Origin: Alphaproteobacteria bacterium | GTDB taxonomy: Bacteria > Pseudomonadota > Alphaproteobacteria > Micavibrionales > UBA2020 | Direction: 5' to 3' | Assembly (NCBI GenBank): GCA_016794125.1 | Contig: JAEUKT010000002.1 | Location: 1,241,769-1,305,768 of the forward strand | DNA: 64,000 nt | Shown here: one piece after another, positions 38,321 through 47,989 of the stretch | Layout: every line of letters starts with the position of its first letter | Position numbering within the stretch: the stretch's first letter is position 1 | The notes under the pieces: generated by a model | Database searches by the model: none | Told to the model about the DNA's origin: nothing | What the model saw: only the letters and a program-made list of their open reading frames with translations | Position numbers and translations under genes: made by a program

Positions 38321-38947
38321 ATGTCCATCGGCAGCAAAATTTCCGCGACCCTCCGCGATGCTTTCAGCTTCGCCGTCTATCAGGAAAACAGCAGCGACCA
38401 TACGCGCAAGCCCGTGGTGATCGATGCGATCGTCGAAAAATCCGCGCCCTTCCTCGATACCTCCGCCCCGGGATACGAAGACCGCCTGCGCAAAGTGCTG
38501 GCGGAAACGCGCACGAAACAGCTGGATGTGCTGCTGGAAAAAAACGTCGCTGTCGGCCTTGATACCCGCTTCAGCGCACAGCAGCGCACCGCGCCGAACG
38601 ACCGCCTGTTGGAAGGCGCGTATTACCCCGCCGCCGACGGCAAGCCCGCGATCCTGACGCTGTGGGATGCCGGCATCGACGCGAAGGCGAATTTCCTGAC
38701 CCCCAGCGGCGCAACGCAGGCCGCAAATTTCGTAGAAAAACTGGCTCATATCCTGAAGGCGGGCGAACCAGCCGAAACGCTCTACGCGTCGCGCCTCACC
38801 ACGATCGATGCCGCTGGCGGCGTCGGCATGGTCGCCATCGTCACCACGACCGAATGGGAAACCAAGGCGCAGCTGAAGGAAACCGCCAGCAAAACCGCAG
38901 CCGTCACGCAGCCGCCCGCAAAGCCGCAGGCGCCCAAACCGAACTGA
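38321..38947 (+). CDS. hypothetical protein, first of a tandem paralogous pair
   Basis: 208 residues, family not recognised. It begins MSIGSKISATLRDAFSFAVY and aligns with the next protein through KVLAETRTKQLDVLLEKNVA, VGLDTRFSAQQ, GAYYPAADGKPAILTL and a C-terminal PPAKPQAPKPN. No signal peptide or membrane segment. The matching blocks show a tandem duplication followed by strong divergence. Transcribed from a TTGACATAA promoter. Confidence 0.65.
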   Translation: MSIGSKISATLRDAFSFAVYQENSSDHTRKPVVIDAIVEKSAPFLDTSAPGYEDRLRKVLAETRTKQLDVLLEKNVAVGLDTRFSAQQRTAPNDRLLEGAYYPAADGKPAILTLWDAGIDAKANFLTPSGATQAANFVEKLAHILKAGEPAETLYASRLTTIDAAGGVGMVAIVTTTEWETKAQLKETASKTAAVTQPPAKPQAPKPN

Positions 38948-38971
38948 TTTTTCAAGCAGGAGTTTTTAATC

Positions 38972-39556
38972 ATGTCGCTTGGCCAGAAAATTTCACGCAC
39001 GCTCCGCGACGCCTTTATCCGCGCGCTCCACCAGGAAAGCGCGGATGATTTCGACCGCAAGGCGGGCGTGGCGCAAACCATCATCGCGCAATCCGCCGAT
39101 GTCATCCCGTCGGATGACAAGGCCTTGAGGGAAACATTGATGCAGACGCGCACGGCCTATCTGGATGTGCTGGCGGCGAACAAGGTGGCGGTCGGTTTCG
39201 ATGCGCGCCTGAACAAGCAGAAACTGGACGACAAGGACAACCAGATCGACGGCGTGTTTTATCCGGCGAAGGAAGATACGCCCGCGATCGTGACGCTGGG
39301 CCGCCAGGGCGGCGATGCCGCGCGCTTCAACAGCAACCTGCTCGAAAAACTGGCAACCGCATTGCCGGTGGTGCCGCCAGCTACCAACCTATATGCCTAT
39401 TCCACCGTTAGCATGACCATGACGCCCGATATGGGCGTGGTGGTTGAAATTGCCAGCTGGACGACCAACAATATCGGCCGCTCTGTGCCCCTGCACAAAA
39501 ACCCCGAACTGAAACAGCCGCCGGTCAAATCCCCCGGATCGCCAAAACCGAATTGA
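38972..39556 (+). CDS. hypothetical protein, second of a tandem paralogous pair
   Basis: 194 residues. It begins MSLGQKISRTLRDAFIRALH; shared blocks with the preceding gene are LMQTRTAYLDVLAANKVAVG, DARLNKQ, GVFYPAKEDTPAIVTL and PPVKSPGSPKPN. It lies 24 bases after its paralogue with AGGAG upstream of the ATG, so it is one operon, closed by the terminator at 39582. Function unknown. Confidence 0.65.
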   Translation: MSLGQKISRTLRDAFIRALHQESADDFDRKAGVAQTIIAQSADVIPSDDKALRETLMQTRTAYLDVLAANKVAVGFDARLNKQKLDDKDNQIDGVFYPAKEDTPAIVTLGRQGGDAARFNSNLLEKLATALPVVPPATNLYAYSTVSMTMTPDMGVVVEIASWTTNNIGRSVPLHKNPELKQPPVKSPGSPKPN

Positions 39557-39581
39557 GGCTGGACTGATGCAAACCGGATAC

Positions 39582-39613
39582 AAAAAAGCCGCCCGTCACA
39601 GGGCGGCTTTTTT
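39582..39613. terminator. bidirectional intrinsic terminator
   Basis: AAAAAAGCCGCCC (39582-39594) pairs with GGGCGGCTTTTTT (39601-39613) around the loop GTCACA. It serves both the rightward paralogue operon and the leftward GGDEF gene ending at 39616. Confidence 0.9.
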
Positions 39614-39615
39614 TG

Positions 39616-40302
39616 TTAACGCTCTGCCTTGCGCCGCTTCTTGTCGGCCGCCAGCATCAGGTCGACGCCGCCATAGGTCGCAAGATATTCGCTGTGGGCG
39701 GAAACGGGCAGGGTGCCGATGCTGGCGCCCAGCGTGATGTGTTCGCCCCGCCATGTCATGTGCATATGGCCCAGCGCTTCGCGCACCGTTTCGATCTTGG
39801 TGACCGCGGCATCCGGCGCGGTCTGGGTCAGCAGCAGCGCGAATTCGTCGCCGCCGAAACGCGCCACCCCGTCGGTGATGCGCAAGCTGGTCAGCAGCAC
39901 CTCCGCCACCATCTTCAGGCAGGCGTCGCCCGCCGGATGGCCGTGGCGGTCGTTCAGCGGCTTGAATTTATCAAGGTCGATCAGCGCGAACAGCGCGCCC
40001 GGCGAAATGCCGCGGCGGATGCGTGCGCGCTCGCCTTCGAAAAATTTCTCGAAACCGCGGCGGTTCATGAGCCCCGTCAGCGGGTCGGTCGCGGCCATTT
40101 CTTCCAGCTGCTGGATGCGGCGCGTTTGCTCCGCAATCACACGCTCGGCATCTTCGATTTTATTGTAGGCGTTTTTCAGCAGCGCGACGGTCGTGCCCTT
40201 GGCGCGCCATGAATCGTCGAGGCGCGATAATGTTTGCGGGGCGTTATCCTGAATGGTCTTGCCCTTGGCGGGGCGGAGTATCGCGGGAAGTTCATGTTCC
40301 AT
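39616..40302 (-). CDS. diguanylate cyclase (GGDEF)
   Basis: 228 residues. An N-terminal coiled-coil (AYNKIEDAERVIAEQTRRIQ) is followed by a GGDEF domain: DPLTGLMNRRGF, LIDLDKFKPLNDRHGHPAGD and the active site FGGDEFALLL, which should make c-di-GMP from two GTP. The inhibitory I-site RITD is present five residues before GGDEF, so product feedback is likely. No transmembrane or sensory domain; the input signal is unknown. Confidence 0.92.
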   Translation of the reverse strand: MEHELPAILRPAKGKTIQDNAPQTLSRLDDSWRAKGTTVALLKNAYNKIEDAERVIAEQTRRIQQLEEMAATDPLTGLMNRRGFEKFFEGERARIRRGISPGALFALIDLDKFKPLNDRHGHPAGDACLKMVAEVLLTSLRITDGVARFGGDEFALLLTQTAPDAAVTKIETVREALGHMHMTWRGEHITLGASIGTLPVSAHSEYLATYGGVDLMLAADKKRRKAER

Positions 40303-40489
40303 GACGAATACACACTAAAAAATGCAAATAACAGGTAAGCGCAAGCGTAACACGAATCTATCCACAGGCGCGAGGGTTTGACCTTGTTTCCTTTACATAA
40401 GGGATTGTTTTTGTTCTTTTTACCATTACTTCATGTGAAGCGTGTATTCTTGGAAATGAAAGATGCCGCACTATTTAAGGATATGTCAT

Positions 40490-41374
40490 ATGCCGTTCCG
40501 TCCTCTGCAATTCAAGTTTGCCCATGCCATCGTCGCGCTCGGCCTGATGGCCTGCCCGCTGTCACCTGCGATCGCCGCCGCCGGCGTGACCGCGCCCGCG
40601 ACGCTGAAGGCCGACGACATTGCGCTGGCGGGGCACAAGGCGCTGTATGATTTCCGCATGACATCCGTGCAGTCGGGCGCAGGCATTTCCGGCATTCGCG
40701 GCAAGATGTATTACGAACAGGCCGACAGCTGCGAAGCATGGACGACCGATCACCGCTTCAACGTCGAATACCAGTATCCCGAACGCCGCCCCGTCGAAAA
40801 CACCAGCCATTACGTGGCGTTTGAATCCAAGGACGCGCGCCAGTTTTATTATTCATCGGAGCGCGAGGAAAACGGGCTGACGATCGAACAACTGCGCGGC
40901 GCGGTGAAGCCCAATGCCGACGGCACGGCCAAGGCCGATTTTTCGCGCCCCGATGATCTGTCGTTCGACCTGCCCAAGGGGTACCTGCTGCCCACGCAGC
41001 ACACGGCCGAGGTGATCAAGCACGCCAAAGCGGGCGACAAGTTTTTCACCGCCCCGATGTTCGACGGCACCGATGCCGACGGCCCGGTTGAAATCAACAC
41101 CTTCATCGGCAAAAAACTGACCGAAGACGAACTGAAAAAAATCTCGACCGGCAACGCGAAAATCGACGCCAGCCTGATAACCGGCGACGCATGGCGCGTG
41201 CGCATGGCTGTGTTTCCGCTGAAGGAAGAAAAGGGCATGTCGCCCAGCTATGAAATGGACCTGATCCTGCACAGCAACGGCATCGTCAGCTGGTCGCTGG
41301 TCGATTACCACGCCTTCAAAGTCGAACAAAAACTCGTCGCCCTCGAAAAACTCCCGGCGAAGAGCTGTAATTGA
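40490..41374 (+). CDS. eipB: EipB-like periplasmic protein (DUF1849)
   Basis: 294 residues with a signal peptide (cleavage around AIAAAG, residue 30). The mature part fits the DUF1849/EipB family of cell-envelope integrity proteins: GHKALYDFRMTSVQSGAGIS, GKMYYEQADSCEAWTTDHRF, LSFDLPKGYLLPTQHT and SYEMDLILHSNGIVSWSLVDY. Two cysteines, C81 and C293 near the end (AKSCN), match the conserved EipB disulfide. In Brucella EipB is a periplasmic beta-spiral protein needed for envelope stress resistance. ATG at 40490 has AAGG upstream. Confidence 0.88.
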   Translation: MPFRPLQFKFAHAIVALGLMACPLSPAIAAAGVTAPATLKADDIALAGHKALYDFRMTSVQSGAGISGIRGKMYYEQADSCEAWTTDHRFNVEYQYPERRPVENTSHYVAFESKDARQFYYSSEREENGLTIEQLRGAVKPNADGTAKADFSRPDDLSFDLPKGYLLPTQHTAEVIKHAKAGDKFFTAPMFDGTDADGPVEINTFIGKKLTEDELKKISTGNAKIDASLITGDAWRVRMAVFPLKEEKGMSPSYEMDLILHSNGIVSWSLVDYHAFKVEQKLVALEKLPAKSCN

Positions 41375-41429
41375 TTGCGCGCAGCGCCGTTAAAATTGCA
41401 TATGAACAACGTCGTCTTGGGAGTGGAAA

Positions 41430-42104
41430 ATGTCGGAATCGGACGTTCAGTCTGTTCGCCGTCGCCCCGGCATGTATCTGGGCGGTACAGACGAACGCGC
41501 CCTGCACAAGCTTCCGGAAGAAATATTGAATAATGCCTTCGCTGAAGCTGTCACGACCCATGGCGACCTGATTGAAATCACACTAAGAAAAGACGGAAGC
41601 ATCCTCATCGCCGATAATGGCCGCGGTATTCCTATTGATAACCATCCCAAGTTTCCGGGGAAATCGGCTGTTGAAATCATTTTTACGATGTTGAGTCTTG
41701 GTTATAGATTTTCTGATCGTCGTGAATTTCAGCCGGCCAACGCTTCTCTAACGGTTTCCGCTTGTATCGTGAATGCTCTTTCAGACTGGCTATGGGTCGA
41801 AGTGGTGCGTAACAACACCTTGTATCGGCAGTCCTACTCGAAGGGCAATCCGACAAGTAAACTTGTGAATGAGGGGCCGACGAATGAGAGGCGAGGAACA
41901 ACAGTCTGTTTCCGCCCAGATCCTGAAATATTCGGCGATAATGCGACCTTTAATCCAGCCATCCTGTATGAAATGGCGCAGTCCAGAGCGATGCTTTATG
42001 GCGGTGTTGAAATCAGGTGGGTTTGCGAGACAGAGATCGCAGACGGGAAAACACCTTCTGAACAAAGCTTCCATTATCCAAACAGAATATCGGGTGCAGA
42101 TTAG
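41430..42104 (+). pseudogene. truncated and altered ParE/GyrB ATPase domain
   Basis: 224 residues that follow the start of alphaproteobacterial ParE closely (SDVQSVRRRPGMYLGGTDERALHKLPEEILNN, DNGRGIPIDNHPKFPGKSAVEII, RRGTTVCFRPDPEIFGD, YGGVEIRWVCE) but stop after the first ATPase subdomain; ParE is normally more than 600 residues. The ATP-lid motif GGLHGVG is replaced by PANASLTVSAC, and the DNAxDEA active-site stretch reads NNAFAEA. It therefore should not bind ATP normally. Lower GC than neighbours. Good SD (GGGAGTGGAAA) and an intact frame mean it may still be expressed. Pseudogene or repurposed fragment. Confidence 0.75.
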
Positions 42105-42190
42105 TCCGCATCGTGTTGCACGATTTAATCCGTCTGGAGACGCGCGCCTTATGAAAATAAAAACCGCTTTTCTTTGATTAGACTCCAAGG

Positions 42191-42205
42191 TTAATAATTT
42201 GTTAA
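42191..42205 (+). promoter_or_regulatory. CtrA binding site upstream of divK
   Basis: TTAA-TAATTTG-TTAA, followed by C, matches the full CtrA consensus TTAA-N7-TTAAC exactly. It lies 44-58 bases upstream of the divK ATG, a usual position for CtrA control. Confidence 0.7.
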
Positions 42206-42248
42206 CCTCTGGCCACGTATAAAGGCACTAGCGCATTTTGGAGCACCT

Positions 42249-42617
42249 ATGAAAAAGAAGGTCATGATTGTCGAGGATAACGAGCTGAACATGAAGCTCT
42301 TCGACGACCTTTTAGGGGCGCATGGTTATGACACAATCAAGACGCGCGACGGCACCAAGGTCATGGATCTGGCGCGCACGCACCGCCCCGACCTGATCGT
42401 CATGGATATCCAGCTGCCCGAAGTTTCCGGCCTGGATGTGACGAAATGGCTGAAAAACGATGCCGACCTGAAATCCATCCCCGTCATTGCCGTCACCGCC
42501 TTTGCCATGAAGGGCGACGAGGAAAAGATCCGGCAGGGCGGCTGCGAGGATTATGTGTCGAAGCCGATTTCCATCATCGACTTCATGAAAACCGTCCAGA
42601 AATACCTCGAAAAGTAA
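42249..42617 (+). CDS. divK: single-domain response regulator DivK
   Basis: 122-residue stand-alone receiver domain. Phosphoacceptor D53 in [13 protein letters not shown], acidic pair ED at 9-10, conserved Thr/Ala in [16 protein letters not shown] and Lys in DYVSKPISI. The sequence and its position directly before pleD identify DivK, which controls CckA/CtrA phosphorelay output through DivJ, PleC and DivL in alphaproteobacteria. The CtrA box upstream indicates feedback control. Confidence 0.95.
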   Translation: MKKKVMIVEDNELNMKLFDDLLGAHGYDTIKTRDGTKVMDLARTHRPDLIVMDIQLPEVSGLDVTKWLKNDADLKSIPVIAVTAFAMKGDEEKIRQGGCEDYVSKPISIIDFMKTVQKYLEK

Positions 42618-42744
42618 CGGCAATAGTCTCTTGGCCAAGTAATTGTGCTTTCAGGCTTTTATAACTTTAAAGCTTCCTTTAAGATTTGCCTGTAGGGTAA
42701 ACGTTAGGCCGCCTTATCAAGCCATTCGAGAATAAAAACAGAAC

Positions 42745-44190
<1,446 letters not shown>

Positions 44191-44215
44191 TTACAGCATC
44201 TTCCCTCGCTTTTTA

Positions 44216-44245
44216 TTGACATAACACATATGATTGTGCTAGAGT
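44216..44245 (+). promoter_or_regulatory. sigma70-type promoter of the TTGACATAA group
   Basis: TTGACA at 44216-44221 (extended TTGACATAAC), 18-base spacer, -10 TAGAGT at 44240-44245, ahead of the hypothetical gene at 44304. Confidence 0.6.
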
Positions 44246-44303
44246 ACGAGCAAGCTCGAATGCTTCTCTCCTCATCCGGTCTATGGCGACCGTCAGGTGT
44301 AAC

Positions 44304-45305
44304 ATGGCCCCGAATTCCCCGATGACTTCCGATGATCGCGAATTGCTGCTCGACAAGATCACCGACCTGATGGCGCTGCAAACCACGCGCAACGACAGCA
44401 TCCCCTATGTTGCCGCCGACGGCACTTTCGGCGTAAAGGCGGATAAAGGGGAAAGCGGCATGTACGCCATGTATCATTTTATTGACAGCCTTTCGAGACA
44501 CAAGCTGTTCGACAGCCCGCAGCGCAGCCGCAGCGACATGGACACCGCCATGTACGAACTCCGCCGCGACAACCCGTTCCAGGTGTTCGACGAGGTGAAG
44601 CTGTTCATCAATGCCGACGATCAGTTCCAGGTGACGGTGCGCAGCGAAAAAACGGTCGATGATATCGTGGCCGCGATCGACAGAGGTATCAAGGACGCGC
44701 GCAAGGCCGTGCGCGAGCGCGCAGCGCTGAAACAGGCATGGGAAGACCAAAAACGTGCCGACATCGAACGCAACAAGATGCCGCCCGTATTTTCGCCCGA
44801 AACTGACAGTGCCTTTGCCGCTGCCTATCTTGCCATGCGCGTGGCTGAAGAAGTGCCCAGCAGCAACATCACGACGCGCTATGAAGGTGCCGACCCCGAG
44901 ATTGCGCGCTTTACAAATGATTTCCGCCCGCGCCTGCGCGCCGAATACGACCTTGACCCCTCGGCCAATTTCGGGCCGGTGAACAAGTTCAACAACGAGA
45001 CGCTGCCGGAAGTTTTTAACGGGCAGATGGCGATCCATTTCAATATGACAGCACGGCTGGGCGACCGCATGGATGTCGAGGTCTCCGGCACGCCCGCGCG
45101 TCTGACAGCTGATATTTTGGACAACGACATCGCGGGCGCGCGCCGCGCGGCGGAAAAGCTGCAGGGGCAACTGGGCGATGACGAATTGAAAAAGGTATTC
45201 GCCGAAATCAACCGCCGCGACACGACCAAGCAGCTGACCGACCAAGTGCAGGCGGGCACAAAAGCGCCGGTATCCGCACCCCGCGCAGCGAAGTTCACCA
45301 AGTAA
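44304..45305 (+). CDS. hypothetical protein, 333 aa
   Basis: Family not recognised. A soluble, mostly helical protein containing DDRELLLDKITDLMALQTTR, MYAMYHFIDSLSRHKLFDSP, a long charged helix (IDRGIKDARKAVRERAALKQ) and an FNMTARLGDRMDVEVSGTPA beta stretch. The C-terminal tail is SAPRAAKFTK. ATG at 44304 is favoured by CAGGTG just upstream; ATG at 44283 would add 7 residues. It separates pleD from rpmG. Own TTGACATAA promoter; strong terminator after it. Confidence 0.6.
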   Translation: MAPNSPMTSDDRELLLDKITDLMALQTTRNDSIPYVAADGTFGVKADKGESGMYAMYHFIDSLSRHKLFDSPQRSRSDMDTAMYELRRDNPFQVFDEVKLFINADDQFQVTVRSEKTVDDIVAAIDRGIKDARKAVRERAALKQAWEDQKRADIERNKMPPVFSPETDSAFAAAYLAMRVAEEVPSSNITTRYEGADPEIARFTNDFRPRLRAEYDLDPSANFGPVNKFNNETLPEVFNGQMAIHFNMTARLGDRMDVEVSGTPARLTADILDNDIAGARRAAEKLQGQLGDDELKKVFAEINRRDTTKQLTDQVQAGTKAPVSAPRAAKFTK

Positions 45306-45325
45306 TCCGCAATAATGAAACAACG

Positions 45326-45358
45326 AAAAAGGGCGGATCTAAATGATCCGCCCTTTTT
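45326..45358. terminator. bidirectional intrinsic terminator
   Basis: AAAAAGGGCGGATC (45326-45339) pairs perfectly with GATCCGCCCTTTTT (45345-45358) around TAAAT. It serves the rightward gene ending at 45305 and leftward rpmG ending at 45383. Confidence 0.92.
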
Positions 45359-45382
45359 AAATCGGTCGAGATGGTAAGCGAA

Positions 45383-45550
45383 TTACTTCACTTTGCCTTC
45401 CGTGTACAGCTCGTGCTTTTTCTTGCGCGGGTTGTATTTCTTGCGCTTCAGCTTGTCGGTCGTGTTGCGCGAGTTTTTCTCGGTGTAATAGCAATGGTCG
45501 CGATCGGGGCTTTCCAGTTTGATCAGCGCGCGGGGGCCTTTTTTAGCCAT
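45383..45550 (-). CDS. rpmG: 50S ribosomal protein L33
   Basis: 55 codons read leftward from ATG at 45550 to TAA at 45385-45383. The product begins MAKKGPRALIKLESPDRDHC and contains YYTEKNSRNTTDKLKRKKYN with a basic end RKKKHELYTEGKVK, the L33 pattern. Only one Cys is present, so it is the zinc-free form. In many alphaproteobacteria rpmG lies directly after divK-pleD; here it is on the opposite strand with another gene between. Confidence 0.95.
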   Translation of the reverse strand: MAKKGPRALIKLESPDRDHCYYTEKNSRNTTDKLKRKKYNPRKKKHELYTEGKVK

Positions 45551-45814
45551 GGTCGAATTCCTTTTGCATCATCCATCGGCGCAACGGCTGCGCCAGATTC
45601 TTATAGACGGGTGAAAATAGCCGTTTACGGGAAAGAGTCAAGATAAATAGCCCTCGGAACTCGAAAGCCGGATTCGCGGCGGTGCTGCTATGCCACATAA
45701 AACAATTTTGAGCATAACTAAATATCTGAAATATATAAATATTTACGGTCTCATTTGACGGGTAATGTTAACCGTGTAAGGATTTGTTTAACGAAACATT
45801 CGGAAAGGAATTTG

Positions 45815-47395
45815 ATGACCGCGCGCAACAAAGTTGAAGGCTCCACCAAACCCAAACGCAGCATCAGTTCCGAATTCAATGAAGAAGCACAAAAACCAGT
45901 TTCCGCCGGGCATATCCTGCCCGCGAACGGCCGCCGCACGAAACTGAAGGGCAAACGTTTCGTCATCACCGCCGCGCAGAACAACACCGACGTCCATCCC
46001 GGTTTCCTCAAGGCGCTGGAGGCTTACTGCAAAGACAAAGACGCGCAGCTGCTCGTCAGCCGCTTCACATACAACAAGAACGCGTATGAGAAAGGCGAGC
46101 AGGGCGAGGTCTGGTACGACCCGAAACTGGTGAAATACTTCATCGAAGGCTCGCTGGAAATAACGCCCAAGATCGTGATCGGCGGCGAACTGGATATCAG
46201 CCCCACCGCCGTCAACCCTCTCTCCGGCTTCGACAACTATTTCCAGGGCGCATCCGGCATCGTGCCGCATCCCAAGGTCGCGCTGAAATCGCTGCCGGGC
46301 CTGGGCGAAGACAATGCCCGCTTCCTCTACACCACCGGCGCGATCACCCAGCGCAACTATGTGCAGAAAAAAGCGGGGCAGAAGGCGGAATTCCACCACA
46401 ACTTCGGCGCGCTGCTGGTCGAGGTTGACGATAACGGCACGTTCTTCGTCCGCCAATTGGCCGCCGACAATTCCGGCGCGTTCCAGGATTTGACCGACAA
46501 ATACAGGGCCGACGGAAAAATCGAGCGCAACCAGCGCGTCGAGGCGATCAACCTCGGCGATATCCATGCCGAAAAGCTCGACCCCGTGCAGCAGGGCGTC
46601 GCGTTCGGCAAGGGCGGCATCATGGAAACGCTGAACCCGAAATACCTGCTGATCCACGACGTGATCGATTTCATGGCGCGCAACCACCACAACATGAAGG
46701 ACCCCTTCTTCTGGGCCGACCAGCATGTGAAGGGCAACACAGTCGAGGGCGGCATGAAACTGGTCGCCGCGTGGCTGAAGGCGGCGGAGCGCCCCGAGAC
46801 GAAAAACCTGATCGTCGAAAGCAACCATGACGAAGCCTTCGTCCGCTGGCTGCGCGAGGCGGATGCAAGGTTCGACCCCGCCAACGCCCGCTTCTGGCAC
46901 GAGGCTTCGGCCGAGATGCTGCGCGAGATCGAAAAGGGAAATTCCGACCCGAACATTTTCGAAACTTTCATCCGCAAATTCGCCGACCTGAAAACCACCG
47001 AATTCATGCGCGAAAGCCAGAGCATGGTGATCGCGAAGGACGATACCGGCCGCGGCATCGAGGTCGCGCTGCACGGCCATACCGGCCCCAACGGCTCGCG
47101 CGGCTCGCCCGGCGGTTACCGCGCGATGGACACCAAGGCGAATACCGGCCACACCCATTCGGCGGGCATCACCGACGGGGTTTATACGGCGGGCGTGATG
47201 GGCAAGCTGGATATGGGCTATAACAAGGGCCCGAGCTCGTGGAGCCACAGCCATATCGTGACCTACCCGAACGGCAAACGCGCCATCATCACCGTGAAAG
47301 ACGGCAAATGGCACGCCGACGACAAGAAACACAAGCCGATGGAAATCAAGCCGCTGCCCGCCGCGAAGAAAGGCCCGAAGGCGGCTGCCGCGTAA
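45815..47395 (+). CDS. metallophosphoesterase-like protein, resembling phage T5 A1 type
   Basis: 526 residues. Calcineurin-like metal motifs in order: LGDIHAE (GDIH, 248-251), IHDVI (HD, 281-282), ESNHDE (337-340), HGHTG (420-424) and GHTH (445-448), plus SHSH at 477-480. The opening part (KGKRFVITAAQNNTDVHPGF, ALEAYCKDKDAQLLVSRFTY) recalls the A1 / DNA-transfer proteins of T5-like phages, a metallophosphoesterase family linked to host DNA degradation; that link is from memory and needs a search. No other phage gene is adjacent. ATG with AAAGGAA upstream. Basic Ala-rich tail. Confidence 0.6.
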   Translation: MTARNKVEGSTKPKRSISSEFNEEAQKPVSAGHILPANGRRTKLKGKRFVITAAQNNTDVHPGFLKALEAYCKDKDAQLLVSRFTYNKNAYEKGEQGEVWYDPKLVKYFIEGSLEITPKIVIGGELDISPTAVNPLSGFDNYFQGASGIVPHPKVALKSLPGLGEDNARFLYTTGAITQRNYVQKKAGQKAEFHHNFGALLVEVDDNGTFFVRQLAADNSGAFQDLTDKYRADGKIERNQRVEAINLGDIHAEKLDPVQQGVAFGKGGIMETLNPKYLLIHDVIDFMARNHHNMKDPFFWADQHVKGNTVEGGMKLVAAWLKAAERPETKNLIVESNHDEAFVRWLREADARFDPANARFWHEASAEMLREIEKGNSDPNIFETFIRKFADLKTTEFMRESQSMVIAKDDTGRGIEVALHGHTGPNGSRGSPGGYRAMDTKANTGHTHSAGITDGVYTAGVMGKLDMGYNKGPSSWSHSHIVTYPNGKRAIITVKDGKWHADDKKHKPMEIKPLPAAKKGPKAAAA

Positions 47396-47400
47396 AGAAA

Positions 47401-47511
47401 TTGAGCCCGCCCTCTGCGCCGGGTTGATGCGGCGCAGAGGGTCAGGACGAACGGGCGGAGGTTGCAGAAGCGATGTTCGTATTCCGCCGCCGCCCGTTTC
47501 TCCCGACCCTC
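47401..47511 (+). other. strong RNA structure downstream of the metallophosphoesterase (3' UTR or small RNA)
   Basis: CCCTCTGCGCC (47410-47420) and GGCGCAGAGGG (47431-47441) form an 11-bp hairpin without a T-run. An alternative nested fold pairs 47437-47443 with 47505-47511 and ACGGGCGG (47451-47458) with CCGCCCGT (47490-47497). The 222-base gap between genes has no plausible ORF on the + strand. Confidence 0.4.
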
Positions 47512-47588
47512 TTGAAGGATAAGGGGATGCTTCCTCCGCCAACCCACACCGGATGAAGCGACCGGTTTCACACCCGTCAGTTTTTCGC

Positions 47589-47594
47589 TATACT
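47589..47594 (+). promoter_or_regulatory. -10 element of the lipoprotein gene
   Basis: TATACT, preceded by TTCACA 16 bases earlier (47567-47572), 24 bases before the ATG at 47618. Confidence 0.4.
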
Positions 47595-47617
47595 GGGGAA
47601 AACAGACGGGTGATTTC

Positions 47618-47953
47618 ATGAATACGAAGCTTCTTTCCATTCTCATCGGCTGCCTCGCGCTGGGTGCCTGCACGATGTCGCAGCGTCATTTGTCGTCGGA
47701 TTATAAAGGCTACGGTTTCAACACTGTCGAAACGCCGCGCGGCACATACAAGGTCGTCGATAACCCCGAAACCGGAAAACTGTTCGTGCTGCCCAGCACG
47801 GGGTATGTGCTGTCAAACGGCACACCGCCCGAAGCCGAAGCGCGCGCCGCCGCGATGTTCTGGCTGGATAAAACCCGCCGCCAATGCCGCATCACCGAAG
47901 GCGTGCTGTATCAGGCGCCGCATTGGGAATTCACGTATCATTGCAAGAAGTGA
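47618..47953 (+). CDS. putative small lipoprotein, 111 aa
   Basis: Signal peptide MNTKLLSILIGCLALGAC with lipobox LGAC and lipidated Cys18. The mature part is short, with ETPRGTYKVVDNPETGKLFV and two cysteines (RRQCRITEG, FTYHCKK) that could form a disulfide. Family not recognised. Own promoter at 47567-47594 and terminator at 47961. Confidence 0.7.
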   Translation: MNTKLLSILIGCLALGACTMSQRHLSSDYKGYGFNTVETPRGTYKVVDNPETGKLFVLPSTGYVLSNGTPPEAEARAAAMFWLDKTRRQCRITEGVLYQAPHWEFTYHCKK

Positions 47954-47960
47954 CGTTTCT

Positions 47961-47989
47961 CTCCTCTCCCAAAGGAGAGGAGGGTTTTT
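47961..47989 (+). terminator. intrinsic terminator
   Basis: CTCCTCTCC (47961-47969), loop CAAA, GGAGAGGAG (47974-47982), then GGTTTTT. It closes the lipoprotein gene and abuts the stop codon of the convergent chrR-like gene. Confidence 0.8.

Noticed and set aside
42667..42682. Second CtrA-like site (TTAA-N8-TTAA) before pleD
   Set aside because: The spacer is 8 rather than 7 bases and the trailing C is absent.
47437..47511. Rod-like fold considered as SRP or 6S RNA
   Set aside because: The SRP GGAAG/AGCAG core and the 6S central bubble are not recognisable.
45788..47542. 584-codon leftward frame across the metallophosphoesterase
   Set aside because: The + strand carries ordered catalytic motifs and an SD; the antisense product has none.
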